Shown here one piece after another: positions 37,501 to 49,690 of a stretch of 64,000 bases of DNA. The notes beneath the pieces were generated by a model. That model was not told where the DNA came from. It did no database searches and saw only the letters and a program-made list of their open reading frames with translations. Position numbers and translations under genes: made by a program. Position 1 is the stretch's first letter. The number at the start of each line of letters is the position of its first letter. The stretch is from Bombardia bombarda (taxonomy: Eukaryota; Ascomycota; Sordariomycetes; Sordariales; Lasiosphaeriaceae), in assembly GCA_030512295.1 (NCBI GenBank), contig JAULSR010000009.1, forward strand, positions 62,001-126,000. The letters are read 5' to 3'.

Positions 37501-38195
37501 GCTACTGGCGATTATCATTATGCTCAACCATCTTTCTTCCCCTGGTATGTTTCCAATTTCTATGGAACACGTGGCGGACGGTTTGAGAAGCACAAGTTGT
37601 TGTGGCTGTCTGGGCCGTTGTCTATTTTTCTTACTTCTCCGTCCTCCGGGCAATCATATCATTGACCGGGGGGGTTAAGTAAAGGGGAAGAGGGAAGATG
37701 GGGAGTGAGTTGCTATTTTATTATTATTTTTTTATTATTTTTTTATTATTTTTGTTATTTTTGTCTGCGTGTCTTGCTTACACGTGGTGGAAAACCTGGC
37801 TCTCGTGTGGGCTGGTCACATCTGTATATTTATTCAAAGCAGCACGAGGAGTGAGCGGGGTGGGGTGGGGTTCGTTGTTTTTTTTTAAATTTTTTTTTAC
37901 TCTTTATTGCCTTGCTACGTATCGTTTTGCGCCGCGGAGAATTGTGCGTTGCATTCTTTTTGCTGTTGTTCCATGCGGCGGTCTATTGGCTGTTTGGGAG
38001 GGCGTGGCGTGAGGATCGTCATGGAGCGTATTGGTATTGGTATTGGGGGGAAACACACGGATAGATGGTGATGGTGATGGTGATGGGGAACGCGATGGGT
38101 TAAGAAGAAGAGGAAAGGTGAGCGGTCAGTTAGGGAGAGTTGATCTTTTTTGCAATTGTGAAAGTTTCATGTGGGTATCTATCTGTAGCGAGTAA

Positions 38196-38198
<3 letters not shown>

Positions 38199-38234
<36 letters not shown>
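38199..38234. repeat. (TG)18 microsatellite
   Basis: A perfect 36-nt run, complementary to the CA run about 700 bp to the left. Confidence 0.95.
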
Positions 38235-38235
<1 letters not shown>

Positions 38236-38325
38236 TATTATGCTCTTTGTTTGTTTGATCTTTTTTTTTTCTTTTTTTTTCTCTCAGGCGATGGTGATGG
38301 TGATGGTGTGGTGATGCTACTGGCT

Positions 38326-38376
38326 GGGCGTTTGGGCGTTTGGGCGTTTGGGTGTTGGGGTGTTGGGGTGTTGGGG
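38326..38376 (+). repeat. 8-bp G-tract array, potential G-quadruplex
   Basis: GGGCGTTT-like and GGGGTGTT-like units give seven runs of three or four G separated by 4-5 nt, which meets the usual G-quadruplex pattern on the plus strand. Confidence 0.8.
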
Positions 38377-39050
38377 TGTCATTTCCAACTTGCATGTTGA
38401 TTTTATTACCTGGGAGATTGGTACATCAATCATGTTTGTCTTGTTTTGTTCTTTTTATTCTGGTCTGGTGAACTTCTACAGTCACGGGCGTAGATGGATG
38501 GATGGGGTCGGTATACAACATTTTGGTTAGTGGAGTGAGAGGGGGGTGTTTGCAGATAAAGGGGTCAGTTAGGAGGGAGGCCATTTTATGTGTTGTTCGA
38601 TATTTTATGATTTGTTTTTCAGGCGGGATCGTGGGGGGTTACAATATTGGTCCATTTCTGTATTCGTTGCTGGTTTGTTCAAGGATGGTATGATACTCGT
38701 TAGAATCAGGTAGGAAGCGGGCGTAGGATGGGAATTATACGTGTGTTTTTTTTACGAACCGCCCAAATGCAAATGCTGGACACGAAAAGACTTCAAATAT
38801 CAGTCTTTAGTATTTGGACGATATTTTAATCATGTCTATCTATCCGTAGCAGGCTAGGTAGGTGTATATGAAGAAGTCCATAGGTAAACAAGATATTTCC
38901 CGCCATCACTTCATCTCCTATTTTCTTCTTCAAGTCTTTGAAAATTATTCCAACCTCACCCCCGTACATTCTGGACTCCCACGGGCCGATCATACATTAG
39001 GTAATAATCTATACGGTCACGCACGCTCAAAACAACCAAACACACCCAAA

Positions 39051-39258
39051 CTAGGGAACACTACTGCCCCCGGACGTCGTAGAGCCCGAAGCAGCGCGCG
39101 CTTGTTGCTCTCCTTCCTCCTCCTCCTCCTCCCTCGCCCTAGCAGCAGCCGCAGCAACAACCGCCATGTGCATGAGTGCGGAGTCATGCTCGCACTGCTG
39201 CTGCTGCGGTGACGGTTGTAGCTGTTGATAGTTCTGATGGTGGTCTCCCCCTCCTCGT

Positions 39259-39290
<32 letters not shown>

Positions 39291-41289
39291 AGCAGCAGCA
39301 GCAGCAGAAGAAGAAGAAGATACTACTCGGGGTAGCAGCCCCTTTTCGTGCTCTTTCTCTTTACTCCTCTCAATACTGAAATCAAGAGGTGACGTGTCGA
39401 CAACATCACCCGAGGAGTCCATGTCCATCTCTTCTCTGTCGCCAAAGATACTACCCCCCCACACATCTGATTGTGACTGCAGTGGCGGCGGTGGCGGTCG
39501 CCGTCGTCCCCCACTGCCAACACTGCCACTCCCACTCCCACTGCCGCTTCCCCCACAGGCGGCGGCATCTCGACGGCTGGGGTGGTGAGATGGCTGGAAC
39601 GGTCCTCCCCATGCACCTCCGGTAGGGCTACTGCTGCTGCTGCATTCAGGGGGCAGTGCTGTGGTGGCCGTGACTTGCCTGTCCTCTGCGGATTCCAGCC
39701 GGGAGACCCCACCGCTGGTTGCAGCCGGGGATCCGCCGCCGGGGACGTGCTCGTCCGTGAGCATGGTGGCCTCCTCGTCCGTGACATAATTCCAGGTGCA
39801 CCTGGCGTGTTTGCGCGTGCAGCCTTGGCAGGCACTGCGGTGCTTGATGCAGGCCATCCTGAGCCGGCGGCAGCGGTCGCACGGCGGTCTGATGTTGTCC
39901 TCGCGCGTGAGTTTGTCGAGCCGGGCCTGGATCAGGCGGCGCAGGGCTGTGGAGGGGGGGTCTTGGGCCGTACCCGGGCCGATGCTGCCGCGGTAGGTTG
40001 GGGGGGTGACAGTGGGCGTGGGCGATGTTTGTGGGAGAGTGTATGCTGGTTGCTGGGTAGTCGTCGATGGCGTGGGTGGTAGCCGCAGCAGCTCGGATGG
40101 AGTGTGTGTTATAGATGCAGTCACGGGCGACTGGAAGATGACGAGTGCGGGAGCTTGGTGGGGAGGCACGGGAGGTACCGGCGTGAGGAATTGCTGCAAC
40201 AGGTCGGCGTGGAGATCATAGCCTGGATCAAGGCCACCGAGACGTGTTGGTGGCTGCTGGTTTGCGGATTCGTGCCCGGATCTACTGCCCTGGCCCGACG
40301 AAGGACGACGAGTGGCGATGACGGCCTTGCGGCCACTGAGATGGTAGTTTAGCTGGCGGGCCCTGCGAGCAACCTCGTCGGCCTTCTTTATGAGCGTGTG
40401 AAGGCGCTGCTCGAGGATCTCGAGGGTGGCTAGCTCGGCCATCTCGTCTTCTTCCAGGGGGTGCGGCGGTACCAGGCGGAAGCGGTCCAAGGTACCTGAC
40501 ATGACCAGGCGCCAATCAGCCTCGCTGATCTCGACACGGGTGTTGTTCATGAGGAAGCGGCAGACACGACGACCGTCGGCTGTGGCGGTCAGGTTGAAGT
40601 CGGCGGGGTTGGCGTTGGCAAAGCTGACGATGTCAAGCCAGCTCGGCGTATACCAGGTCGAGGACGGTGAATCCTTGTAGGGGCTCTGAGCAGTTACGGT
40701 GATGGGGCTCTCGAATAGTCCCTCCATTGCTCGTAGAAGACGAGGGGCGGTGAGCCTTGCCCCGAGGTTTGCAGCCAAGCTCTCATGGCGACTAAGAACC
40801 CCTTTTTCCGGGTTAATGTCATTGTGTAGGGGTAGAGATGGATGAGTGGGGAAAAGGGGGCTCAATAAACCTTCATAGTCACTCATCAAGGATAAGACAT
40901 GGGAAAATGCATCATTGTCGTCCTGTATGAGACGCAACTTGGCGGGATTGGCCCTGGAGAGGTAGTTGATGGGCGTCCCAGTGCCTGGGCGCGTTGATTG
41001 GTTATGGTTATGGTTAGCCTCTGGGTTCCCCTAAACTTGGTGGATGGAATACACCATAAATCATGAAAGCGAACCTGGAAAGGGCTCACTCTACCATGCG
41101 GTACAGTCGCACACAGCCAACATAGGCCATCAACATACCTGACTGGGGCGGCGGAGGTTGTGGGATGCGGTCGTCACTGATGTCGTCCTGGTCCCGTTTG
41201 CGCTTGTAGCCAGTTGTCTCAGTCAACGGGGTGGGGGGTATTAGAGGTCCAGCTCCAGCTCCAGGGGCACCTCCTCCAGCCCCAGCCAT
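39051..41289 (-). CDS. Fungal regulator with an internal Zn2Cys6 cluster (694 aa)
   Basis: Exons 41289..41139 and 40984..39051; the 154-nt intron (GTATGT..CCCAG) joins IPQPPPPQSG to TGTPINYLSRANPAKLRLI. The conserved N-terminal region continues with DDNDAFSHVLSLMSDYEG, and residues about 170-225 (RRVCRFLMNNTRVEISEADW) look folded. The cluster CDRCRRLRMAC...CQGCTRKHARCTW at about residues 419-446 has the exact C-x2-C-x6-C-x6-C-x2-C-x6-C spacing of Gal4-type Zn2Cys6 domains, here in the C-terminal half rather than at the N-terminus. No fungal-specific middle homology domain is visible. The last 200 residues are disordered, with poly-Ser, poly-Ala and poly-Thr encoded by the triplet repeats near 39259-39320. 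DNA binding is inferred from the cluster. The ATG at 41289 (MAGAGGGAPG) is the only start that reaches the conserved part. Confidence 0.8.
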
Positions 41290-43219
41290 TTCTCCGGCCG
41301 CCTAGGTACCTTAGTTCTAGGGGCTTGCCACAGGGCCTGTCTGTCACCGCCAGGAATAGGCCAGACCCATCCGCCGCTCCTGGAACGAAGGACGCAACAG
41401 CCGAAATGAGTGTTTAAAGATGCCCGCCCAGTGATGGTGCTGCGCAATTGGCCGGTGGCAGAGATGATGTGTGAGTGCTGAAGGAATGGAATGCGATGGG
41501 GTGTGGTGCGATGGGGTGTGGTGGTGAGAGCAACGCAAGGGGAAAATAGCTGTTGTTCACCTCACCCACGACGCGGAACTAAGGTGCGCACGGCACTGTG
41601 CTTGATTCAGTTGAATGTCTGTCTGTCTGTTATTGTTCAAGCCCAAAGCCGTGCGGGAGCCAGTTGTGCCATCATTTTTGCGCCCGGCCTTGGAACGGTC
41701 TCGGCGCGCTTGAGAGGGGGGGGGGGGGGGGGATCCAGTCCAAATTCAAGGCGGTGCTGGACAGGTCGGAAACGAGTCAGTCAGACAGAAAGTTGAAGTT
41801 GTCTGTAGATGGGAAAGCGATGCAATTTAGAACCAGGAAAAACAAGCCCATCCACTGAAGATGCACAAATGCATGAACCTTGAGGGGCCCTAAACCCGCT
41901 CGCCGTCTGCCATGGCTCTACACCAAACATGGTAGGTAGAAGACTTCTTTTTCCCCTTGGGCAGGTATATGTGTGTACCAAGGACATCGTACATGGCCCC
42001 TCTGTCCCGTAGGCGATGTGGAATCATGGTTTGGAGGCAAAAGAACAAGACTGGCCGATCATTGATGGAGAAAGTCCTCGATAGTAGGTAGAGGATAGCC
42101 GTGGTACGGCCTCATGCCTTGCTGCAACCGGGGCTCCTCGGATGTGGTTCCGGGCGGAGGAGGGTTGGATGGGCGCTCATGGCGGCGGCATTGTGCAGTG
42201 GCCAACCGACGGCACCCCGTGGAGCGAGCCATGGTAACCGATCCCACCTTTCTCATTGACTGACCGGGCGTCAATCAAAAAAATCTCGCCGACCGACACC
42301 TTCCATCTGAGAGAGCCGTATTCATCAAAAGGCGGAGCCTCAGCCGTGCATCCTCTTGCGTCCCTCTGCACCATGCGCAGGCCTCTGCAGCATGCAGCCA
42401 TGGTGTGAACTCGGGATTCACGCCTCTTGCGGTTCATATCACCCGCTGGCTATCGACAGCCTGCCCATACCGGGGTGCCGTGCCCAGCGCGCATCCCATT
42501 CCCATCGGGGCAATCCCACCCAGTTTCCATCCATGCCAAGCCAAGGGGATCTGTGAAGCGATCTGATCTGGACGAAAGCGAGCCTGGAAGCTGGAAGGGG
42601 GGGGGGGGAGGGGGGGAGATGGATCTGGCATTGGGATCTGATCTGGGAACGCGATGCATTGCATTGTTATGCTTCTCGGTATCAATCCGATTCGCATCGT
42701 ATCCATCACCAACCTTTCTCGATTGTGGTCTCGTGCCCACATTCATTCTCTTGTTCTGTTGTCCAAGGTTCCGAGGGCGACAGCGGGCAATTACCACAGT
42801 AATTTCCATGGCGGGAGCTCCTTCCTGTGAGCCCTGGTGTGCCCCACCTGTTGGAGCTTGGGCCAGACGACCTCAAAGCAAGTCCGGGGAATTGGGACCT
42901 GACCTGATGGAAACTAGCCGCCACAGCAGGCCCCCCACCAGCAGCGCCCGGCAAGGGGGGCCACAATCGCGGGGTGGTGCTGCGAAAATCCTAAGTCTAG
43001 AGCGGGAAGGGAAGGGAAGCCTGACCACCAAGCAGCAGCTGTAAACTGACCTGCCACACTTTCTGGCGTCAGTCACGTCACGCGCCAGCCCGCCCACCTA
43101 CCTAAACAACCCCCCAACCAACAAAAAAAAAAAAAAAGCCGGATCCGACCGCCTCAGCTCCGAATATCCCCATAATAATTCCCACAACCAACAACCACAA
43201 CCAACAACCACAAGAGGCC
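41290..43219. other. Divergent space between the Zn2Cys6 gene and LSM7
   Basis: It contains both promoters, a G17 run (41716-41732), another G-rich tract near 42598-42617 and an A15-like run just before the LSM7 leader at about 43122-43137. CAACAACCACAA repeats precede the LSM7 start. ORFs at 42.4-43.0 kb are motif-free. No gene. Confidence 0.55.
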
Positions 43220-43857
43220 ATGGCAGACAGACCTCATCGCGGCGGTGGTCGCGGCGGCTCTCGGGGCGGTCGCGGCGGCGGAGGTGGTCGTGGAGGAGGA
43301 GGCGGAGGAGGAGGCGGAGGCGGAGGCGGCGCATCGGGCGGAGGAGCATTAGGCGGCGCCCAGGGCGAGCGGGAACGCTCCAAGAAGGACAACATCCTCG
43401 ACCTGAACAAGTACACGGATCGGCGCATCACAGTCAAGTTCACCGGCGGGCGCGAGGGTTAGTTTCCGCTCTTCCTTTTGCTGCAGCTGCTCTGTCATCC
43501 CAGTGATCCCCCATTGACCAACCAAAAACTTAACACACCTATCATGATAGTCACGGGCACCCTCAAGGGCTACGACGCCCTCATGAACCTCGTTCTCGAC
43601 GACGTACAGGAAGCACTCCGAGGTGAGCCCAGATCCGCCTTCCTTTGTTGCCTGCGCAGAAACCCCCCATGCGTAATTCAATGTCCCCAATCACTAACCT
43701 CCTCCCTCCCTCCTCTCCTCCCCTAGACGACGAAGGCAACGAGACCACCCGCTCCCTCGGCCTCGTCGTGGTGCGCGGCACCCTTCTTGTCGTCATCAGC
43801 CCCGTCGACGGTAGCGAGGTGATAGCCAACCCCTTCTTACCGGATGCGGACGAGTGA
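43220..43857 (+). CDS. LSM7: U6 snRNA-associated Sm-like protein LSm7 with a long Gly/Arg N-terminal extension
   Basis: Exons 43220..43457, 43551..43622 and 43727..43857 give 146 residues. The Sm1 motif is split over exons 1-2 (ILDLNKYTDRRITVKFTGGR, then EVTGTLKGYDALMNLVLDD), and Sm2 is in exon 3 (RSLGLVVVRGTLLVVISPVDG). LSm7 is one subunit of the LSm1-7 ring (cytoplasmic mRNA decapping) and the LSm2-8 ring (U6 snRNA). Residues 1-48 are almost pure Gly with Arg (RGGRGGGGGRGGGGGG) and Ala/Ser, an RGG-like extension that yeast LSm7 (about 115 aa) lacks. The first intron has donor GTTAGT. The gene is convergent with NVJ2. Confidence 0.93.
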
Positions 43858-44715
43858 TAGAAAGGGGGGAAAAAAGAAAAGACCTTTAAAAGAAGGTGTG
43901 GACTGTGCAGCCAATCGATCGATAATGGATGATGACCGGGGGCGGATATCAATAACAGCACAACTTATCCGGGGGCGAGTGTCCACCAAACGACAACCCT
44001 CAACAAAAGGAGTAGACATACTCATCGTCATCTTCGTACTGGACATGGATGAGAACTGGGCTACTAACCGATCACACATGGGATATATAATACGAGCGGA
44101 AAAGGTCGCGCCCCATTTTGACGCCGGTGGTGGCGTGTACCGCGATAGGTATCTGGGACTGTCTTGCCCACTTGCCTATGTCGCTCACCAAGACATATAA
44201 AAAAAAGCGTGGGTATTCGTTAAAAAATGTTTAGCATAGCTTTGCGCCTGATTCGGGGGTGCATAAATGCTCAAATTCGTGCCGTGGAGAACTCATTATA
44301 TCATAAACACTTATAACTCGGGTATGTTTCTTTAGGTTGAATAGAAAAAAAGATGCCTCCCTAAACCTGGCCCATAACCCATAACCCAAACAAATAATGT
44401 GCCCCTATTCCCCCCCCCCCCACATCTTTGCGAACCACCACCATGGTATGCAAACAAGAAGCAGGTTAGACAAAGAATGCCCGCTCGCTCATGCCATCCG
44501 AACCTGTCGATATGGCTAGGTAGGCACGTAGGCGCTACATGCAACTGGTTCCAGGTTTCACCTGGTCAAGCCGGTCACGAACCATCACACAGACAGATGA
44601 CGAACTTCGGGAATCCCCACTCGCAACCCCAAAAAAATAAAATAAAATACAATAGAAACCCACCAAACTCCATACGAGAGAGCATTGTATCATACATGGT
44701 CTACATGAACGCCAT
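43858..44715. other. Convergent 3' space between LSM7 and NVJ2
   Basis: It should hold both 3' UTRs. A C11-like run is near 44411-44421. No gene-like ORF. Confidence 0.6.
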
Positions 44716-47700
44716 TTATGCTGAAATAGCCGGGCCTGTCTCTTCAGGCTCCGCATTTTCCAGCCAAGCAGAATATTCGTCGTCGTCGTCGTCATCACCT
44801 CGTCCCGCCGAAGCGGCCGTACTTTGACACGACGGCTTCGCTGAATCAGCCTCGGCCTCGGACCCGGGCTTGAGATCTTCTTGACTGCTAGGTCTAGGTG
44901 GTACAGCGGGCGGTACTATATCCTCATTCGATGACCCGCCCGAGTCTTTGGGCTCATCTGTTGCATCCTCAACCCACGGTTGTACGTATGAAGAACCGTT
45001 TGACTCGCTCAGGGGTGTTGTGGGCTCCGAGTCCGCGGGAGCGGCGACCACAAGCATGTTGTCCTCATCGGCAGGAGGAGGGTCGGTTTGGAACTTTCGA
45101 CGTTTGGGGAGAGGCGGCGGCGGCACTGGGCGACGCCCAGTCTTTTGATCCTTATGCTCCTTCCGCTCCTCTATTTCTCCATGGGGTCCCAAAATCGGCG
45201 GCGCTACCGGCTTCCGTCTGGGCGCTGGAATAGGGGCCGTCGGAGTCTTTCTGTCAGGCATAGGGAGGGGTGTTCCCGGCGGTGGAAGGGGGCGGCCTCG
45301 ACCCATCGGCTGATTCAAGTCTAGCGAGGACTCGCTCTCACCCCCTAAGCCACCTTTTGTCGGCCCCCCTTCGCTATTGTTCCGCTGCAGCGCGTTGAGG
45401 CCCCATCGCTTGGCGGATGCGGCTACGTTCGAGACAGCGGCTAAGGCAGTCCGCTTTTGGTGGTCTGTTGCGCTCAATGTGCCTGGAGAGCCCGGTGACG
45501 AGGACACGAGCGTCGCATCTCGTCGGTTGAAGAAGCCCTTTGCAATAGACCCTGCTTGACTCCGGACAGAACTCTTTGCAGACAACGATGGGGATTTCGG
45601 CTCGTTAGTTTCGTGGCTGCCAGTTGACGAGGCGGTGTTGCGCCGTTGCTGGGGTGTCAGATTCTGGTCCTTCTCGGTATCTGTGGCCTCACGAGAGGAA
45701 TTTGAAGAATGGCTCGGTGATTTGGACGTGATATATGGTTTGAAGGGAGCCAGATTAGGTGTCGTGGTTTGAGCCGAGGCTGGCGAGGCGGATTGCGATC
45801 GTGCCGACAATGTTGCCATAGCCGAAGCCGCCAGGCTCTCATGAGGGGGAGATGACGACGGCTTGAAGATATCAGAATTGCTAGCATCGGTCTCCACTGT
45901 TGCAGTAGGAGGCTTGGCGAAGGATGCTGAACGAACCGGACGCGGTACAGCTGATTCACTCTTAGTGTCAGGCTTGACATCGTTCTTGACCTCAATACTC
46001 GTCGAGGATGCAGAGACTAACGATGCCGTTGACTCTGAAGGGTTCTTGTTTGAGAACTTTCGCCCAAAAAGACCCGTCGCCGAGGGCTTCTTGTGGAGAA
46101 CTGGCATGCTGTAGCTCTTCTCTGGGGAATACAAGTCCGGCTCCTGGATCCCGCGTGTGTCTTCCAGCCGATCGACTTCGTCAAGATCGCCGGCCTGAGC
46201 AGCAACAGTCTCCAAATCAATGGTAGCCTCCACCTTGTCATCGTGAAATATCCCGCCCCTCCATTTCTTGTGCTCTGTACGGAAGAATGGTGTGTCATCC
46301 CAGAACGGTAATACAAGCGTCTCTGCGATAACCTCTTTGATTCGGTTTTCTATCTGGCGTAGGATGACGGTGTATGTTATCTGTCGGGAGCTGACAATTG
46401 GCTCTATTGTCATCTCCATTTTTGGTGCATGCTGAAACGAGAACCATATGCGATCGCTGGGTGGGGGCTTGATTTTGAACAAGACATGCCCTTCCAGTTT
46501 CCGGAGGACAACTGCCAGAACGAGATTGACTTCTCGTGCCTTGAAGCGGGAGCCCAGATCGATACGAGCGGTTGCTTCAACTTCGAGTCGAAAATTTCCT
46601 GTGTATTTCATATCTGCCTCGACCACACATTCTCCCTCCACTGTGAGATCTCTAAGACGAGGGTTGGTGATATATGGCGCCGACTCCCCTGTATCAATTC
46701 CCCTGATCGCGATATTGGAGAGAAAAGATGGCCGTTTTACGCGCGATATTTTCTTTGTGAGCTTCTCCCGAATCATGTTCTCAATATCCTTGGTCTTGTA
46801 GACGGCCAAGAATATCCTTCCAATCAGGGCGTTTAGCCACCGAGTCTGCATGTGCTCCTCGGACGAATGAAGCTTTTGCACCAAAGCAATGATGCTCTTG
46901 ACATCAAAGTGAATGGGTGTCGGGGCTTTGTTCTCCGTCGAGAAGGTCTGCTCCTGGTTTCGCAGCAAAGCAAAGTAGAAATCTTCCTTTGCCGAACAAT
47001 TCTCGGAAAAGAGAAAAAAGGGCTTCGAGAGACGGCCTTCTGGGCCTGGTTCGGTCTTACCTGGCCTCCTGGAGAGACAGATGGCATTGCGCTTGATAAA
47101 TAACTCGCCCTCTGGCGTCGGTTCCTCTCCCGAGTATAGGCTGATATCATGGTGTGCGAGCGATACAACGTGCCGTACCTCGAGCTGCTCATCGTCATCA
47201 AACAGCATCAAATGACCGTGTCTGCAATGACGGGTTAGACATGTCGCAGCGTCGTGGCTTCCTTGGGGGAAAAGACAATATACCTCAAAACTACAAAGAA
47301 GACATTACCGGCCTTCTTGGGCCGTTGATTCGCGCCGTTCTTATGATCCAGCGGCCCTGGTTTGGGCTTCCTGTCAAATATGCTCTGGTACATGGTCTGG
47401 TAGACGCTCGGGCTCGGCGCGGCGACTGTCGCGGAGCCAACGGGAGTCGATCGCTCAATGGGCTTCGCGTTGATGCCCATGGGCGTGTACTCGCGGCATA
47501 CCGCAAAGTAGCCGGCGGCCACGTCGGAGTCATGATGCATCAGTCGAGCCTTGTTCTCGTCGCTCTGTGCTATCTTCAGAGCGTCGACGTCATCGCCTGG
47601 CTGCACTATGTCGTTGTCGCTCGAAGACGGCTGCTCGTCGTCATTGTCGCGATATGGGAATGTGAAATGGGCGTGTAGCAGGACGGAGATGACCACCAAG

Positions 47701-47756
47701 GGCAGGAAGGTAATGCCACCGAGAAGGTAGGTCAGCAAGAAGGCGGTCCAGCCCAT
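44716..47756 (-). CDS. NVJ2: PH and SMP domain lipid-transfer protein, NVJ2/TEX2 type (992 aa)
   Basis: Exons 47756..47284 and 47221..44716; the 62-nt intron joins NVFFVVLR to HGHLMLFDDDEQLEVRHVV. The N-terminus MGWTAFLLTYLLGG followed by a hydrophobic stretch is a membrane anchor. Residues about 145-270 form a PH domain. The SMP (TULIP lipid-binding) domain spans about 290-500, with RWLNALIGRIFLAVYKTKD, PYITNPRLRDLTVEGE and MEMTIEPIVSSRQITYTVIL. The last 480 residues are Ser/Pro-rich, with SH3-like proline motifs (PLPPPGTPLPMP, RPVPPPPLPKRRK). Yeast Nvj2 lies in the ER at nucleus-vacuole and ER-Golgi contacts and moves lipids; that role is inferred. I start at the second possible codon because the first is not ATG. 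The tail ends EETGPAISA. Confidence 0.88.
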
Positions 47757-49004
47757 GGCCACGGGTCACGGTTCAGAACTTGAGGCTTCCGAGCTGCGCG
47801 CTGTCTGCTGCTACCTGTTCAACCGAGTATTGACAAACGATTGCATCGATGCAGGAAACGGCACAACCTCGACCGTTTCATTCCTCGATTCAGATTTAAT
47901 CTGGAATTAATCTGGAATTTAGGATTTGGCTTGCGACTGCTGGGTGTCTGGTGTGGGAGGCTGCGATGCGGCGGAGAACCAGCCATTGATGACAGCATTT
48001 GGCCAGCTGAAGTGGGTAGGTACCGGCCTGGGGAAGTTTTGCCTTTCCGCCTAGCTTCCCCTGGTTACATCAGCCACAGCCTGCCAAGCTAGCCCCAAAA
48101 CTTTGATCCCCGCAGTACTCTATTGGCCAGCTTGATCAACCCTATGGGTTCCCAGCCAGACAAAGTGAAAAGCAGTGCTAACAGACGTTGCGGCAATATC
48201 ATCAGCGTCGTGTTAGTGATATGAAACTGTAGTGTACGTACCTCAGAAGGGTTCTAAAGATCTGCATAACCCAATCTGGAATTTTCAATGTAGCGCCATA
48301 CAACCAGAACTCTATGAAGATACAGTCAGTTGCCTTCGATTATGACGCGGAAAATGCTGAATTACGAATGCCCAAGAATGCCTGGATATCGAAATACAAT
48401 GCAATTAGTGATAAAAGCGTTGAGACTTGGGAGTACAAGTCCTAGGGCAGTGGTCGCTCTGGTTAGAATATGGATACTCTTATGAATCCGACTCCTGGAC
48501 AGCAGGTGGTTTACTCTAATAGCCAGCTGCCATCAATCTCATTCTGGCACTGCGAGTAATGATGCCAGTTCCAACAGTGTCTTCCTGGCAGTCACAGCAG
48601 CAAAAGTACTGGGAAATGGGTATAGTGTTTTGGTACTTTGTCACACAGCTCTACTTGCTTGATAACAAGGGCGTAAGCAAGAAAAACAGAGCTGACCCAA
48701 AGCCAACCGAATTGGGACCATGTGTATCCTTCAGAGGTCGACCTTGCCAGCAAGAAGCTGGCTTCTAGCCGCGGGACATAACACGCGGATCCAATCAGAG
48801 GAACAAGGCCTTGAGGCTGCTGCTGTTGTTGTTGTTGTTTTTGTTGTTGTGGTCATGCCATTGGTATTTCTGTCCCTATGGGCAATCCCGCATCCCTGAC
48901 CAGTCCCATGCAGGAAATCTTTCCGTGCCGAACGCGATGAACCCCATGCAAAGACAAACTAAGAAGCAAGCCATGTTTACCACCTTTCCAGCTCCATAAC
49001 CTCC
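47757..49004. other. Space between NVJ2 start and eL21 stop
   Basis: NVJ2 promoter at the left, eL21 3' UTR at the right. GTTGTT repeats at about 48821-48850. No gene-like ORF. Confidence 0.6.
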
Positions 49005-49690
49005 TTAGATCGTGGTCTCGTAGGCGACGGGGGCGACCGTCTCAGGTCTGTTCTCCTTGATGGAGATGGTCCGGGCATCCCGGGGCATGGCGGGTTGTCT
49101 CTTGAGCTGAACGGGCTTGCCCTCGACCTTGGCGAGCTTCTTGAGCTCGGCATTCGCCTTGACGCGGCGAATGAAGTCGTCGCGGGAGCGCGACGGCGAG
49201 ATGTGCTCGATACGGACGTTGATGCGCTTCTCGAGATATCTGTGCTTGACCTTCTTGTAGATGATGATGCCGACGGCGGACTTGGTGACGTTGTAGATGA
49301 CGCCAGTCTTGCCGTGGTAGACCTTGTGGGCCATACTGTTCGCGATCCATTGTCAGTCTCTTGTTCGCCCGCAATGCTGCCATGCACCCGAGTCGCGCCC
49401 CTCCTCCCAAATTTGTCGTCGGAGCCGATCGCTCGTTTTCCCGCCCAAAATTGCAAAAGAGATTCGTCGCTTACCCCTTCTGAACGGCACCGTTGACCTT
49501 GATATCAACAATGTCACCGACCCTGCAATCAATTATTAGCAACTGGCGTTTGTGCACGCGGAACCGAGGTTTTTGTATATACGCACTTGTACTGCTTGAG
49601 GTAGGTCGAGAGACGGATCATACCCTTCTCCCGGAAAGACCGAGAGAAGGCATATCTCGTACCGGCGCGGAGACCTGCTGCGTGACCCAT
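49005..49690 (-). CDS. RPL21: 60S ribosomal protein eL21 (L21)
   Basis: Exons 49690..49587, 49522..49475 (48 nt) and 49335..49005 give 160 residues, the usual length for eL21. It begins MGHAAGLRAGTRYAFSRSFR, continues through VGDIVDIKVNGAVQKG and MAHKVYHGKTGVIYNVTKSA, then VKHRYLEKRINVRIEHISPS, and ends VAPVAYETTI, all standard for the family. The SH3-like barrel sits in the first hundred residues. eL21 is a structural protein of the large subunit near the 5S RNA region. The gene is head to head with uS4/S9 and shares a 344-bp promoter. Confidence 0.98.

Larger units (their letters stand above)
37249..39050. other. Convergent 3' space with simple repeats
   Basis: Both neighbouring genes end here. 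The DNA is T-rich and highly repetitive: a CA/CG run (37435-37500), TTATT repeats near 37715-37760, TGGTGA runs, a TG run (38199-38234) and a G-tract array (38326-38376). No gene. Confidence 0.65.
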
